Source: Sodiomyces alkalinus F11 (lineage: Eukaryota; Ascomycota; Sordariomycetes; Glomerellales; Plectosphaerellaceae). From it: a stretch of 64,000 bases of DNA. Numbering within the stretch: position 1 is the first letter of the stretch; the number at the start of each line of letters is the position of its first letter. Location: assembly GCF_003711515.1 (NCBI RefSeq), contig NW_021167093.1, positions 174,643-238,642 on the forward strand, written 5' to 3'. Positions 22,081-34,753 of the stretch are shown here, one piece after another. The position numbers and the translations under genes were made by a program. The notes under the pieces are model-generated. The model ran no database searches and was not told the DNA's origin. It worked only from the letters and a program-made list of their open reading frames with translations.

Positions 22081-25000
22081 ATATAATAAAGACGCCTCCG
22101 GGATTAGGGGGATAATACGCTTCTTTAATAAGATCCTAGGACTTCCTCCTTTTAGGCTACTATAGCCTCTTCGTTATAACCGCGGCTACACTAATAATAC
22201 TATCCTTCTCTTGCTTTAAAGCCTCGAGCGCTCTTATCTAGGAAGTATCGTACGTTATCTAGTCTTTCCGAAAATATAAGACTAAGAGGTTATTAGGATA
22301 ATTAGGCTAATACTAATATAGAAAAGTCGAAAAAGATAAGTGGTTAGTATAAATTAGTTATTATTATATAGTCGTAGTTATTATTATATAGTCGTAGTTA
22401 CTATATAGGGAGCCTCCGCGATATACCTCTTATATCCTTAGTCTTAATTTCGTGGTATCGCCCTTAAGCCTATATAAATTCTCTGCGTTAAGGGCTTTAC
22501 CTCCTCCATAAATAGGAAGGCTATTAAAGTAGCAGTGTTCTTATTATCTAAATAAAAGAAAATATCGTTATTACTCTTCTTTTCCTCCTCCTCCTTCTTC
22601 TACGTCGCCCCTTAGTCGGGCGAACCGCTAGTCTTATCGTTACTTAATATTAACGTAACAGCCCCGGACTAACTATAAAAGATGCTATCCTCCCCCTATT
22701 AGCCGATACTTAGATCGATTAAATCCTCCTCCTCTTAACGCTTCTCCTCCTCTTTAAACTTAGGCTAGCTTTATCTATAAGGGCGGTTATTAACTTATTC
22801 CCTGCTAGCGATAAGGATAATACTATAGGTATCCCGTCAGGCAAAGTCTATATCGATCTATCTATCCCTATAGGTAAAAGAGGCGTGACTATCGAGTAAG
22901 AATAGTAGACTAAAAAGTATACTAGGCCTTATTCCCTTAATTACTATAAAATAGACTTTCCTATACTAGTCACCGACCTAGAGGCGCTTTTCTAGATATC
23001 CTGTATAGTTTACCCTATCCACGTTATTAATCCCTTTAATCGTAATATTACTTTTCCCGATAAGACCCTATAACCCTAGCTTTTCTATAAGGTCTGGCCG
23101 GATAGTATTAAAGACGGCTCCTATATTAATAACTACGTAAAAACGGTCCTTTATAGGGTAGGCCTTAGCTATTCGCTTAGTTAGGCTAATCAATATGGTT
23201 ATATACTTAGCGTAAGTAATAAGAGGCTTTAGTTCCTTCATTATCGGGGCGGGTATAATAGATAGGGCACTATTATGCGTAAGGGCTATAGTCGTGGTAT
23301 TTATAAACTATATAGGGCGTTCGGGTCTAAGGGGTAAGGGGTCAATAAAAAAGGCCTTTTTAGGAGTTAAGCGGATAACTTTACGAGGCTTTACCTAGCT
23401 ACCGATTAATTTTAGTAGCTCTTTATAATCCGCGAGAATAGCCCTATTAGTAAAGAGGAGGTAAACTATAAGAACCTTAACCTCTATCTCTAAAAGGTGT
23501 TTTAGGCTCTTCTCGCGGACCTTTTATATAATAGCCTCCAAGTTAAATAAATTAAGGGTATGCTTCTAAGCTAAGGCCCGCGAGACAGGCCGGGTAGTAA
23601 TCGAGGTAATAGTAGGTCTAGATATAGGGGCTATCGAATCAGGGGCTAGTCCGTCTTCTATATCGGTATTATTAACTATTTCTATAATTCTTTAGGAGCT
23701 TTCCGGAGTTAATAGAGTTTATTAAATAGCCTTATTAGGGGAACTAGCTATTTTTAGCGTGGGTTTACTAATTCTACCGCTCCTAATAGTACGAAGAGGG
23801 TCCTAGGGGTTAATCGGGGTGGGTTAAGATATAGATGTAGTATATACTTTAGTAGGAATAAAATTAATAGATCCCGTGACCTTAATAACTCTCGAGGCTT
23901 AAGTGGCTTAGTTAGTCTAACTACTCTAACCGGCCTACTACCTCTATATCTACTTAACTATATACTTAATTATAAGCCCATTAGTCTTTTTAGTCTTATA
24001 AGGGAGGGTGGCGGGCTAGAAGATCTTAATATAGAGGTCTATAAGCTCCTTAAATCGGCTATAAAGCTTAGTAGCTAGCTAATATAGTATAAGGCGTCGC
24101 TATAGCTACTACTCGTTAACTCGTAGCTCGCTCTCTAGGCAGGCTACCTAGGTACCGGTCTAATCTATAACTAAATACTCGGGGAACTACCACTTAACTA
24201 GGTTATAGGCATTATTATAAATTAGAATAGGGTAGTTATCTCTCCGGTGCCCTTCTTGACCGTGGTAGTAGTAATAAGCTAGTAGAGGCTAGCCGTTATT
24301 CTAGGTACCTCTCTGCTATCCTAGGCGGTTATCGTGTTACTAGGTCGGGCGGCTATTATTACGTCGATTATTATTATATCTAGGGCGGGATCCTCCGTAG
24401 TAGATCTCCTCGGTATACTAGGCGTTATTAGGCTAGTAAGCGGCACCGTTAACCTAATTAGGGGCGGCGAAATACACTAAAGTAGTTATCGTAGGCTAAG
24501 GGGTATACTTAAGGACGGTATAAAAGGCGTTCTTTAGGTTAGACTTTATAGCGAGGAGGGCCTAGACCTTTTCCGTGCCTATCCTCTTAGATAGGGCGAG
24601 TACTTAGGTAATAATACCCCTAACGCTTTTAGCTTCATTATAGATACAGGAAATAGTATATTTCTCGAGGAGGTCGGCGAGCTTATCTATATCCGATTAA
24701 GAGGCTATAGACTCCTAGACTATAATAGGCCGTCTTAAGATCGTAGGCTAGAAAACGGTATTATTCGGCTAATTAGATTTAGCTATACCTAGTATAGCGT
24801 CCCTATCTATAGGCTTACCCTCCGCTTCCTAGATATTTATAAATTACTCGCGTAGTAAATACGAAAATAGTCTATAGCTTTTAACTATCTTCCTTAGATT
24901 AATGCCTTAAATCTTAAACTTATTAGCGATAAATATATAGATATCCCTATATAGAATAAGAAGGATAATACCGTAAAGCTCGGAGTCCTTAATAAAGGTG

Positions 25001-25913
25001 CCCTAAACCCGCTCGGCCTTAGCCTTCTAGATAGTGATTTATTATAATAAGTCCTTAATCTAATAAACGCTATTAATCTTATATATCTTATATCTTACCC
25101 GAAGCTAATAAACCTCGTAAGAGAAGTTAAGTTAGTAGTTAGGATCTAGATAAGAGTACTCTTTAACCAGCGTCTTAACTAGATTAGACTAACCACCTCT
25201 AGCGGCTTAAACCTCTTTAACTAGGTATTCGATAGCGGGATAAATAGCCGTGTCCGTGTATAGATTAACGTAGGTAATCTTATCGGCTTTACTAAGGCGG
25301 TTAAGCTTAGTATAGTTATTATACTATTAAAGGAATATAGAGAGGGATTTACTATTAAAGCGGGGAGCTTTAGTAGCGAGGGGATTTAGGGGTACTCTTA
25401 ATATAGTAATAGTAGGGGTAGGGCTTTAACGACCTCGGCGATAGTACTCTCTCGGTCACGGCTTATTAAGGTTTATAATAGCTTAATTAGGTCTTCGGCA
25501 GTGATAAGGAGCTACTAACGCTTAGGGTTAGTAGTAGTAGGAGTGTTTAAAGCGGGCTAGGTAGTAAAAGCAGGCTAGGCAGGGGTAGTAGTTGATCTAT
25601 AGACAGGGGCAGATCTAAAGGCTAATCCAGGGGTAGTAATAGGGGTAGATATCGAAATAGTAGTAGTCGGAGCCGTGGCAGATATAGTAGCCGGCCTAGG
25701 AGCGGGCGGAGGTAAGGCCGTAGCCCTGATATTATAGTTCCCCTAATTAAGGGTAGTAGAAGTAGCGGGCGTAAGAATAAAGGGAATAGCTGGTAAGGGA
25801 GCCTTATTGTCGGAGTCGCTAATAACGATAATAGGGGTAGGCTCGCGATACTAAGTCTAAGTATCTATAGTATTTTAGGTATAAGTATAAGGGGGTAGGC
25901 GAATAATAATCAT
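22081..25913 (-). pseudogene. Gypsy-A gag and protease remnant
   Basis: A possible start ATG at 25913 opens MIIIRLPPYTYT, followed by a Pro/Ala/Thr-rich N-terminal region (25800-25480). The capsid-like part lies at about 25250-24450, with FIKDSELYGIILLILYRDIYIFIANKF. A zinc-knuckle-like motif with Cys changed to Tyr (YYYYHGQEGHRRDNYP) is at 24280-24230. Further down, the protease active site reads VVINIGAVFNTI (23137-23102), from an expected DTG or DSG. 22080-22900 is the protease-RT connector. Gag and protease appear to share one long frame, unusually long for gypsy elements. Confidence 0.75.
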
Positions 25914-26795
25914 AGGGTTAGGGCGTTTAGGGAAAGGTTCTTTAAACTAATAGTCTAGTAAGAAGATCCTATAAGTATTCTAGATACTAGTTAGGTTATG
26001 ATATATATTATCTTATCTTAATAAAAGTGATAAAGTCTTTAACGAGAGGGTAGTAACAGTCCTAGGTCTTACTACGTGATATTTATCTTCGGGTTCTAGC
26101 TTTTCTAACTCACCTTAAAGGAAGAGGCCCCCTATAATTAGGAGATTACCTATTAGTAAAGGGACTATACTCACGGATATTAATATTAGTAATATTATAC
26201 GCTAAGTCTTACGAAGAAGTATTATAACTTACTTACGGGGGTCCGTAAAGGTCTTATCTATTAGACTATCGAGTCCTTATATAAGGTATTGTTATTTCGC
26301 TTCTACGTTCGGTATTAGTACTTTCTTTAGGTTATTAGGGGTTAGTTATCTTAATCCGGGTAAGCTATACTCGTCGGTCTTATCTTTTCTTCGCTATCAT
26401 ATAAGAGTCTATTTTAATTAGCGGTAGGATTTATAAGCCCCCTATCGCGTCTATTCTATATCCGGAATCTAACTTTATCGCGATCTAATCAGTTTCTTCT
26501 ATTCCTATAATTACCACCTCCGCGGCGGCGGGTCTTATAATTAAAAGGGCTAAAGGTGCTTTTTATCTTACCTATATAGTCGTTTCTTTTTCTAACTCTA
26601 TTAGGGTAAATCTCCCCTTAGTCTTAAAGCGTTAAATCCTTCCTTAGTCGTTACCTTTATATTCTTTAGGGGTTATTAACTAGTAATCCGTTTAGGAGGG
26701 CCGGAACCTCCCTTAAGCGCCTCTATTACTCTAATTAGGGTTAGAATACTTTAGGGACATCGAATAAATCCGCCTCCGAGCACTATATTATAAGT
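25914..26795 (-). other. Gypsy-A 5' untranslated region
   Basis: Between 5' LTR and the likely gag start. No domain read. A convincing tRNA primer-binding site is not visible, possibly because of RIP. Confidence 0.4.
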
Positions 26796-27122
26796 AGATA
26801 AAGATTAGATAAAGACGTTAGTCTAGTAAAACCATAATATATAACTAATATATAACTAATACCACTATAACCTTTAGCGAGGAAGTAGATCGGCAGTTAC
26901 TATTCTACTCAGGGCAACGTAAGTTAAACTAGAAAGATACCTTAAACGTCGAATAAGTAATTATAAAAGAGGATAATAATCAAATTATAATCCCTTGATA
27001 GGGATATCCGGAGCCTGTCCTTAATATATATATGGGATGTGGATTCTGTAGCCTTGAAAAGAAGGGGGTTATATAACCGACTATTAGAACCACTCTAAAA
27101 CCGTATCTACGCGGTTATAATA
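26796..27122 (-). repeat. Gypsy-A 5' LTR (right copy)
   Basis: 327 bp, collinear with 6459-6785. Ends GCGGTTATAATA at 27122, directly against Gypsy-D1 tail sequence. Confidence 0.88.
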
Positions 27123-27375
27123 GCTATACTTTCGGCGATTGTCCTCTATATATAGCCTATACCCCCCCTTATTTACTATTCCGCTATATAGAATAGTATT
27201 AACTTCCGAATCGTTGTTTAATTGTATATACCCGCCGTTTAGCGCTAGTAATTATCCTATTTTGAATATATATATTTCTTTTACTTTTAGTAACGTTGTA
27301 TAATAGCTAAAGCGTTCCCTAAATAGTCCTCGGGCTCCTAGGTATTATACTTTACTAGCTAGCCCGCCTAGTTTA
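27123..27375 (-). repeat. Gypsy-D1 3' tail with polypurine tract and stub of 3' LTR
   Basis: On the minus strand a tract AAGGGGGGG (27170-27162) is followed by TATAGG...ATCGCCGA, which resembles the start of the Gypsy-D LTR (TATAGG...ATCGCCGAG at 54500 reading down). Only about 39 bp of this LTR is left before Gypsy-A's LTR. The similarity is moderate, so the LTR identification is tentative. Confidence 0.5.
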
Positions 27376-27749
27376 TATTAGATAGGTAGTTATAAGGACT
27401 GAGAAGGTAGTAGCGAGAGGGTCCGAAAAGGAACTGGCGTGGATCAAGTGGTGGTCACGGCTAGTCCGAACATAGGTAGTCCTAAAGAATTAGAATAATC
27501 GCTGCCCTCTCTATACTAAGGAGGGGGCACTATATAAGCACTATATACTGCTAGGCTAATACTAGGGTAGTTAAACGGATATCGTAAACGGATATCTACG
27601 CCTAAGCCTAGGCCACGGCCCTATATAGTAGTATCGGCCCAGGGCAGCCGTGGCCACGTTAAGCCGGGCGCCTAGTCTTATCTATATGGGAACCCGTCGT
27701 GGTCCCGTCGTGTACCCGGCCTCGAACTCCTAGGCAGGGGCACCTAATA
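27376..27749 (-). mobile_element. Solo LTR of a Gypsy-C-related family
   Basis: 374 bp. On the minus strand it starts TATTAGGTGCC and ends ACTACCTATCTAATA, matching the termini of the Gypsy-C LTR (TATCAGGTGCC ... ACTACCTATTTAACA). It shares the internal block CAGCGATTATTCTAATTCTTTAG. Flanks TAAAG/TAAAC (minus strand) fit a duplication with one mismatch. It interrupts Gypsy-D1 downstream of integrase. Fewer RIP changes than neighbours (GTGGTCACGG and CAGCCGTGGCCACG are kept). Contains a small direct repeat of AAACGGATATC (27574-27596). Confidence 0.65.
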
Positions 27750-28568
27750 CTTTATAAGGTAGAACTTCTATCCTTATTCCTCCTTGTAAGCTATAGTATC
27801 TTTAACTTCCTACTTATCCTACTCTTCTATAAGCGGTAGTAGGTTTCGCTAATCCCTCGGCTATAAGCCTATCTCTCCACGGTTCTAATAGCGATACCGA
27901 AAACACGTTATATATCCTCGAGTATTATAGTAGTAGATAAACCCTATACGCTTGCTTACCGATTCGCTCTAAAATCTCTACCCAGATATACCGCGGCGCG
28001 AGTTTTAAGCCGGCCTTAAATACGAAATGAATAGTAGTAAGTCCTACGAATTCTCCGTTTTCGAAACTCCTAGGCTTATATCTCTTATTATAGTACTTAG
28101 CCTAGGTCTTAACCGCCGCTTCCTAATAGGCACGAATCTGTTAGCGGATATCCGCTAACTATTTAACGCGTTCCCTAACGCCTTATACTATAGTATCGTC
28201 TCTAGGTTTAATATACTCTATTATCCTCTTGTAGTACCTATAAAGTACCTTATATACGGATACTTTAATAGAACTATATAGGCTATTATTCTACACGAAC
28301 CTAGCCTTTTATAACTAGATCGGCTAATAATCGGTAGCCTCCGTACTTATTATCCGGAGGAACTTAAGTAGCGTTTAGTATATCCGTTTAGTCTATTTAT
28401 CCGTTTAAGGGTAGAATATAGTACATAATCGGCGAGTAATCGCCCGTTTATAGTAAAACTCTTCCTTAAACCGACTTATAATAAGCTTATCCTTATCGTT
28501 TATAATTCCCTCTAGGCTTTTAAAATAATACTTAACCTTACTATAAAGGATAGTAGCTACCTAGGGTA
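27750..28568 (-). pseudogene. Gypsy-D1 integrase, C-terminal part
   Basis: Minus-strand frame with KVKYYFKSLEGIINDKDK (core second Asp region, about 28540-28485), FYPQTDKQTKRIYQTLLKFLR (expected HPQTDGQTER, about 28430-28365), then KYYNKRYKPRSFENGEFV and YYSRIYNVFSVSLLEPW (about 27930-27880), the standard end of Ty3/gypsy integrases. It continues from 34754 once the LINE is removed. 28555-28568 is one copy of the LINE's target duplication. Confidence 0.85.
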
Positions 28569-28819
28569 TATATATATGTGTGTGTTTCTATTTAAAACCT
28601 TGGCAGTACCTAGCAAGTACTAGGACCGTGCTCCTTATTAGAGTATTAGACGGTGCGGATTCTAGATATATCTACTAAGACTATATAGTGCTAAGCGCTT
28701 AACTCTATAACCTTTTTCTACTAAAATAATATAAATCCTATACTATACTAATAAAATAGTGTATAAGATAGATCGTTAATAGAATAATAAAGGGAATCTC
28801 GCTATCTCGCTATATACCC

Positions 28820-31800
28820 GCGGGGGCCTTTATACTTTTCTTCTCCGGTATCTATACCTTTATTAGGTTATAGGTATACCCCTCCTTAAGAGTAATAGGT
28901 AAATTCTGTCTAGGAAGCCCGTTATATCGTTAAGGGCGGCGAATACCGCCTTATTCGTGAGGATCTTTATAAGGGTCTCCTCGGGGTTAAATCTATAGGT
29001 CCGATCCCTATTATTCTTATCGTAGTGTTATAGCTAGGGTGGCTATTTACGGGTCTTACTGACCTTACGGTAGTGGGGGAAGCGCTCCTGGGTCTTTTTA
29101 TAATCTTAGTTATAGTCCATGATATAGTCTTCGTGATAAAATCGCTAGTAGTAGTCGTTAAAGTCTTTTATACCTAGTACGTGCCTGTAAGAGGCGTATA
29201 AATATTCTATAAGGTAGTCGGAGGTCCTCGGGCTCCTATCTACTAAATCCTAGCTTTTTCTATAACGTTATATAGTAACCGCGGGGACGGTTTTTTACAT
29301 GCTATTTTCGAAGCCTAGTTCTATAGCGTTCTACGGCTTATATCTTAACGCTCGCCTAGGTCGGCCTTTTATTCTTAGGTAGTATCCCCTATATATCTTC
29401 TATATTATATAGTATATTAGCCCTCTTATTACCAGGCATCCCTATATATCCCGGTACCTAGCGTAGCTAGGCCTTATTAACGAAGGCTAGTTATTACTAC
29501 TAAAGAAACTCGTATTTAGAGGACCGCGGGGCGGTTCTAGCGAGTCCCCTTATAATAGCTTAATTATCGATATAGCACGTTATATCGCTTGTATTAGATA
29601 GGCATAGTGCTACTACTAGGCCTTTAGTTACTCCTATTACCTTTGTATTAAATACGTCTATATTACGGAGGTATCCGCGGCTAAAGGTAATCTCTCTTTC
29701 TCCGCGCTAAATAGAGAAGGCCTAGATTACGTTTTAGCCTTTCTATAACTTATCCGAGAATATAAGGATATAATCCGGGGGTAGCGAGTCTAACTACGTA
29801 ATAAACGCGGCCGCCGCCTTATCCTTAGGTCTATTATTAAATCGTATCCTCTTTTTCGACGACCTTCTAGTAAATCAGGGTCGTACTAAAGGATACCGCG
29901 GGGGGGGTTATATATACTAGGTCCTTAGTCCGGTGGATCCATAACTATTATACCGGCGCCTTAGTTTTTCAGGCATCGCCGTGTATAACTAGGATAACGG
30001 TCTATACTACCAGGTAGTCCTTATCTAAACCTATAACCCGTATAGTATATCGCTAGCGGAGGTATTCGGCGTATTGCTTTACGGAGGGTATACTAGACTC
30101 CTAGTATATAGCTATTATAGGAACTATTTTCTAGGTTAGTAGAACTGCCTATATTATAGTTATCTATACGCGGGTTATTACCCGTAGTTTAGGGAGATGC
30201 CCGGATAAGGACCGGCACCACTTCTTACTAATTATATGAATACGTCCTTCTTACTAGATTTCCGTAGTATAATACGTGATTATTAGGATATATACTAGTA
30301 CGGCTCTCCTAAGCAGGCCGGGGTTTGGGCCGTATAAGGCGCTAGCGAGTCCTCGAATATAGTTAATAACCTTAAGGCCCTTCTTCGCCTATATCTCAAT
30401 ATAGGAGTCGAATTTAAATTTCCTATTTATATAGATACCGAGCTATCTTATCGGGGCTAGGTAGAAGCGGCCTTAGTAATCCACGGTGTCGGCTACCGTG
30501 ATCTTATTGTCGAATCGGGGTACGGATATAGTAAGGAACTAGGGGATCGTTTATCGTAAGAAAAGCTAGGCCTTAGCCTTATCGAAGTCTAGTCCTATGC
30601 TATTTTATATATATTATTAAGTTACTATTCTAGTATCTTAGTCGCGGCCGTTATGGCCCTATTAAGGTCCGTATAGGCGGTGATAAGATAGGAGTTATCT
30701 ACGTATCCGAATCGGTTCCCCTTATTGGGTAGCCTATATATATCTACGATACTAAGGGTATACCTAATCGGGAGGCTAGGGATCCTTATAGTAAACCTAT
30801 AGGGTTTAGCGGGGGATACTTATATAGGTAGGAGTCCCCGAAGATACTATAAGCGCTTCTCTTAGAGGCGAAGCTCTCCTAATACCTAATTATAGGGGGT
30901 CCTATCCGTATTTCCGGAGCCTATATATAAACTATCTATATAGGACCGTGTTAAACGCTTGTTTCATATCGTTAGTTATAGTAATAACCTGCTTCCCCTA
31001 TACTAGCTATAACTTAACGTTATATATAAGGATTATCGCGAGGTCGATTATCGACCTTCCCAGTAAGGCTCCGATATACTAGGGATTTAGTATACCGGCG
31101 ACTATAGCTCGATATACTATTCTTCTAGCTATAATACGTTCTAGGCCTTTACCGAGTACACTAAGTAGTTAGATAGGCCTATACCTAGCCACAGTACCGG
31201 TATCTTTCCTAGGCTTATCGATTATTACTATATCCCCTTATCTAAAAGGCCGCGGGTAGTGTCCTATAACTCTATAGATTTCGAAGAGTTCTGTTACTTC
31301 TTCTTGAATCTCTGGCTACACTAATTATAGGAGTAGTATACTAGTACTATCCCCGCTAGGGGCTATTATATTAATATTAATCGTGTAGTGTCTTACCTTA
31401 TCCTATAGAATAAGTAAATCTAACGGTATACGCCGGCTAGGAAGCTCTATTAGGTAGTTCTAAGGGTCTTCTAGGTCCGGTACTACCGGCTTCCTCGCGA
31501 GTTTCGTCTTCTATAATAGCTTACCTTTCTAGGTATTCTTAAAGTAGCCCCGGCCTTTATAAAAGATCGGGGGGGTTAATAGTCTATCACTAAGCTTATA
31601 CTATCCCACGATCTTATAGAGCTTATCGGCGTTCTTTATCTCCCCGATCCTCTTATTCTAGTAGTTCTTACTAACTCGTTATACTATCTTACGAAAGGCT
31701 ACTCGTGCTTCGGTATTATCGGGGTCCTAATATCTACGGCTAATAGCTTCCTTATAAGCCTATCTGTATTCGGAGTTTTACTAGGGCTTTCTATTACTAG

Positions 31801-32880
31801 CTAGCCCTTAGTACCTTACCACGAACCTTTAAAGGGGGCCTACTATAATATCGATTATTTACTACGTCTACTAGTCGATTGAGGTCCTTATTCGGAGGTT
31901 ATATAATAAGGCAGAGGTTATTAGCTACCTCTCTTCGGATTATAGCCTTCTTCTCCTTTTTCTCGGGGAGCTTAAAGCGGTCGGGCCTGATAGGGGCGTT
32001 CGCTAGGGTAATATATACGGTGTCTATTATACCTAACAGGGGATAATAGGAGGCCAGGGCTCTAGCCTCCGGTACTACCCCTATTTGGTAAGAGGTGTCG
32101 ATAAGAAGATAAGGTCGATAACGGTATAGTCCCCGCCCCTACTATATATCTTTTCCCTAGGAGTATTATAGAGTACTAGTCTATAAAGGTATATTTTGTC
32201 TATAATCTTATCGCTGTTACCGGTTCTTTACATAACTCCCGGTTCCTAGTCTTTATACCGGGCGTTAAAGTCTCCGCCGATAATTATATTCGCTAGGGGA
32301 GTCTATTAGGCTTTCCTAAGGTTATCCTAGGTATCTTAGGCGAAAGCCCCCGGTAGAGGTTAAGGAAGTGTATATACTATTTACCCGGATTAGGAGGAGG
32401 TCCCCTAATCTAGGAATTAGCGATTATAGCTATTATAAGTTAAGGTCGGCCTTTACGTAGGTAACTACCCTCGGCTTATCCCCTAGTTCTGGCTAGGACC
32501 GGATTAGGGAAAACTTCTTATAGCCGGGTAGGTTTAGCAGGGTATATACCCTAGCCTCCCCTTTTAGCGGCTCTTAATATATTATAACGTTTAGTTTATA
32601 TTCCTAGGCGACAGCTAGCCCTACCTTTAGCAGGCTATAGTTTTTATCCACGTTCTATTAAATATAGGTAGGATCCTTCCGGGAATTACGCCCCTAGTAG
32701 CCTCGCTACCTACTATAATAGTCCCTTATTAGGGTCTTTAGTAGGTGCTATCTCCGGTAGGCCCCCCTAGGACGTCTTTAGTTAGGTACTAGCATATCTA
32801 AGCCACGCTTATATTATTATCGGTTTCTTAGCCTACGACTATAACTACGACTACGTGGGTATCGGCATTCTATCTTCCCG
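28820..32880 (-). pseudogene. LINE ORF2 remnant: AP endonuclease, reverse transcriptase, RNase H
   Basis: Endonuclease (EEP family) with the metal-site motif IIGGDFNARYKDWEPG at about 32310-32245. RT region about 31450-30300 with the catalytic box FGYVDNSYLI (YVDN, from YVDD, at 30705-30694). RNase H with LPPDYILIFSDK at about 29785-29745. C-terminal segment with NPEETLIKILTNKAVFAALN near 28990-28920. Domain order (endonuclease, RT, RNase H in one ORF) fits the Tad1/I superfamily of fungal LINEs. TAA/TAG interrupt every domain. Confidence 0.85.
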
Positions 32881-33049
32881 GGGCCTTTTCGGGGTCCTAG
32901 GTTAATAGGATTAGGACCTAGCCGAGTCGACTTCTATTTCGACTCTATCCTAGATCTCCCCGCTATTATTAGCGCCGGTATCGCCGGCGTCGGAGACGGT
33001 TAACTTACCTTCCTAGGCAGAGCCGGGGGAGGTAGGCTTATAGGGAGTC

Positions 33050-34720
33050 TCTTACCTAGGCTCCACGCTCTTTATTAGTGTTTTAGGGCTCCGTAGTTTC
33101 GCGTAAAAGGCTATACCCTTTACCCTAATCTTACTAAATTCTGTTTTTATAGGAGGAATAATCTCGCTTTTTACCCTCCTTAGTCTTACCGGACACTTAG
33201 TATTATCCGCGACGTAGGGTCTACAGTAGTTAATATATCGTATATTATAGGTATAGTCTATTAATAAGGAATTATATACCTTATATCTAGCCTTACCGTT
33301 ATAGGTATATCGGGGGTAGTATCCCTAGTATTCATCGTACTAGGCTATAGCCCGTTTAGTATCTCGGGGTTTTACTAGTAGGGATATCTTAAATAGGCGG
33401 AACCGTCTTTTCGGTGCTATCTAGAAGGAGACGTAGTAGCTAAAGAGGCCTTAGTCGTACGGGTTACTACCTTTTAATACGCGGACTAGTTTTAGCTTAG
33501 TTTATTTTAGGGCCTTTTCTTCTATAAGAGCCCCTATAATCTCTTAGCTATCGATAAAGTTAATAACCTCGTGAACGATAAAGGTATACTAAGTCTCTGC
33601 CCCCTAAACATAAAGAGCTCCTGTCGCGGACCGGATCTTTTTCTCGGCCTTTAGGCTCTTTATCCTTACCTAGGAATTCCTCGGGTATATCGCCGCTCCT
33701 ATACGGGTGCGTTCTACTATACTAATATCCTAATTATCTACTTTACCAGTCTTTAGTACCGCTGATTATAGCCTTTTATCGTTCTAGCTATAGTATAGTT
33801 TTAGCGGGGAATAGGAGAAAAATCCTATTATCTTTCTTTTTCTTTTCCTAGGGGTCCCTTAGCGGGCGCTTTAGGGGCGTCGTGTTATTCTTTTTCCCCT
33901 TTTTCTCTATAATAGTCTAATCCTATTACTTAGGGGGTCGGGTTTACTAGCTTATAGACTACGGGGTTAGTAGTTCTATAGGCTTTACCAGGGGTGCTTT
34001 AGCGGGCGGTAGGCTAGGATTAGTCGTGCCGGGCGGTGCTATACCGTTTAGTCGGGGTTAGGAGCTGCCTCCCGGCGCCCTAAGCGGGTCTATACCAGCT
34101 ACTAGGGTTAGGACCCTTATCTTAATTAGGCTAATAAATTCGTTACTAAGTTATCCCGTAAAGACTATATCGGCTCCTAGCGTATCCCTCGCCGTAGAGA
34201 TACCCTATTTAACTGCCTAGATTAGGATATCGACGGCTCGGGCTTTCTATTATAGGGATAGGATAACGTCTTCTATTATCTATTATAATTACTTTTAGGC
34301 TTTTATAGCGAATAATTTAGCGTTACTCTTATTACTCGGTGCCGACGTATTTATTTATATATCGGTGGCCTTATCTTAGGCTTCGGCGTAGGCTTAGGTC
34401 CTATTAGTAAGCGGAGGGGCGCTTAGGCCCTCTTCCGTCTAGGTATAGTAGGTCCGAGAAGAGTTTTTTAGGGATCTTATCGGGGTATAGGTGGTATTAT
34501 AGGAGTCCTTCTAAGACTGCTATAGGATTACGTGCCGCGCCCGCCTAGCTATACCTAGTACCACTAGGTAGAGCGGGGAGTTAGCTATCTAATAATACCC
34601 TTTACGCCGATTTTAGGCGTGTTATAGCGGTTTGCACTAAGCCCGAAGGCTAGAGTGATTCCTGTAAGTAGGGCAGCTATCAAGGCTTTTAGTGTAGCGC
34701 CGCTATCCGTACTAATACTA
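33050..34720 (-). pseudogene. LINE ORF1 remnant (gag-like, zinc-knuckle candidate)
   Basis: Minus-strand frame upstream of the endonuclease. A Cys/Tyr-rich stretch, YNIRYINYCRPYVADNTKC, at about 33250-33190 looks like a CCHC knuckle in which Cys codons became Tyr. The next part, VKSEIIPPIKTEFSKIRVKG, is readable. The N-terminal half (34000-34720) is too degraded to assign. In this superfamily ORF1 binds RNA. Confidence 0.6.
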
Positions 34721-34753
34721 GTGGGGCTGCTAACGTAAGTTATAGGAAGGATA

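Larger units (their letters stand above)
6459..27122 (-). mobile_element. Gypsy-A, oversized Ty3/gypsy element interrupted by a solo LTR carrying Copia-F1
   Basis: Two 327-bp LTRs (6459-6785 and 26796-27122) enclose gag, protease, RT, RNase H and integrase read on the minus strand. Removing 14547-21118 rejoins the RT exactly and leaves about 14.1 kb, roughly twice the usual length of a gypsy element. The excess is about 5.3 kb between the integrase end (~12080) and the 3' LTR, plus a long gag. Flanks do not match as a 5-bp duplication: Copia-B gag lies on the left, Gypsy-D1 tail on the right. The two ends may therefore derive from recombination. RIP throughout. Confidence 0.85.
28569..34753 (-). 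mobile_element. Full-length non-LTR retrotransposon (Tad1/I-like LINE), RIP-inactivated
   Basis: A 6,185-bp insertion in Gypsy-D1 integrase, flanked by a 14-bp duplication AGCTA(A/C)CTAGGGTA at 34754-34767 and 28555-28568 (one mismatch). Minus-strand order: ORF1 with knuckle-like Cys motifs, endonuclease, RT, RNase H, C-terminal part. The 3' end is not poly(A) but a dinucleotide tail; the plus strand reads TATATATATGTGTGTGTTT from 28567. The duplication and the presence of the 5' ORF indicate a full-length insertion. All frames carry RIP stops. Confidence 0.85.
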
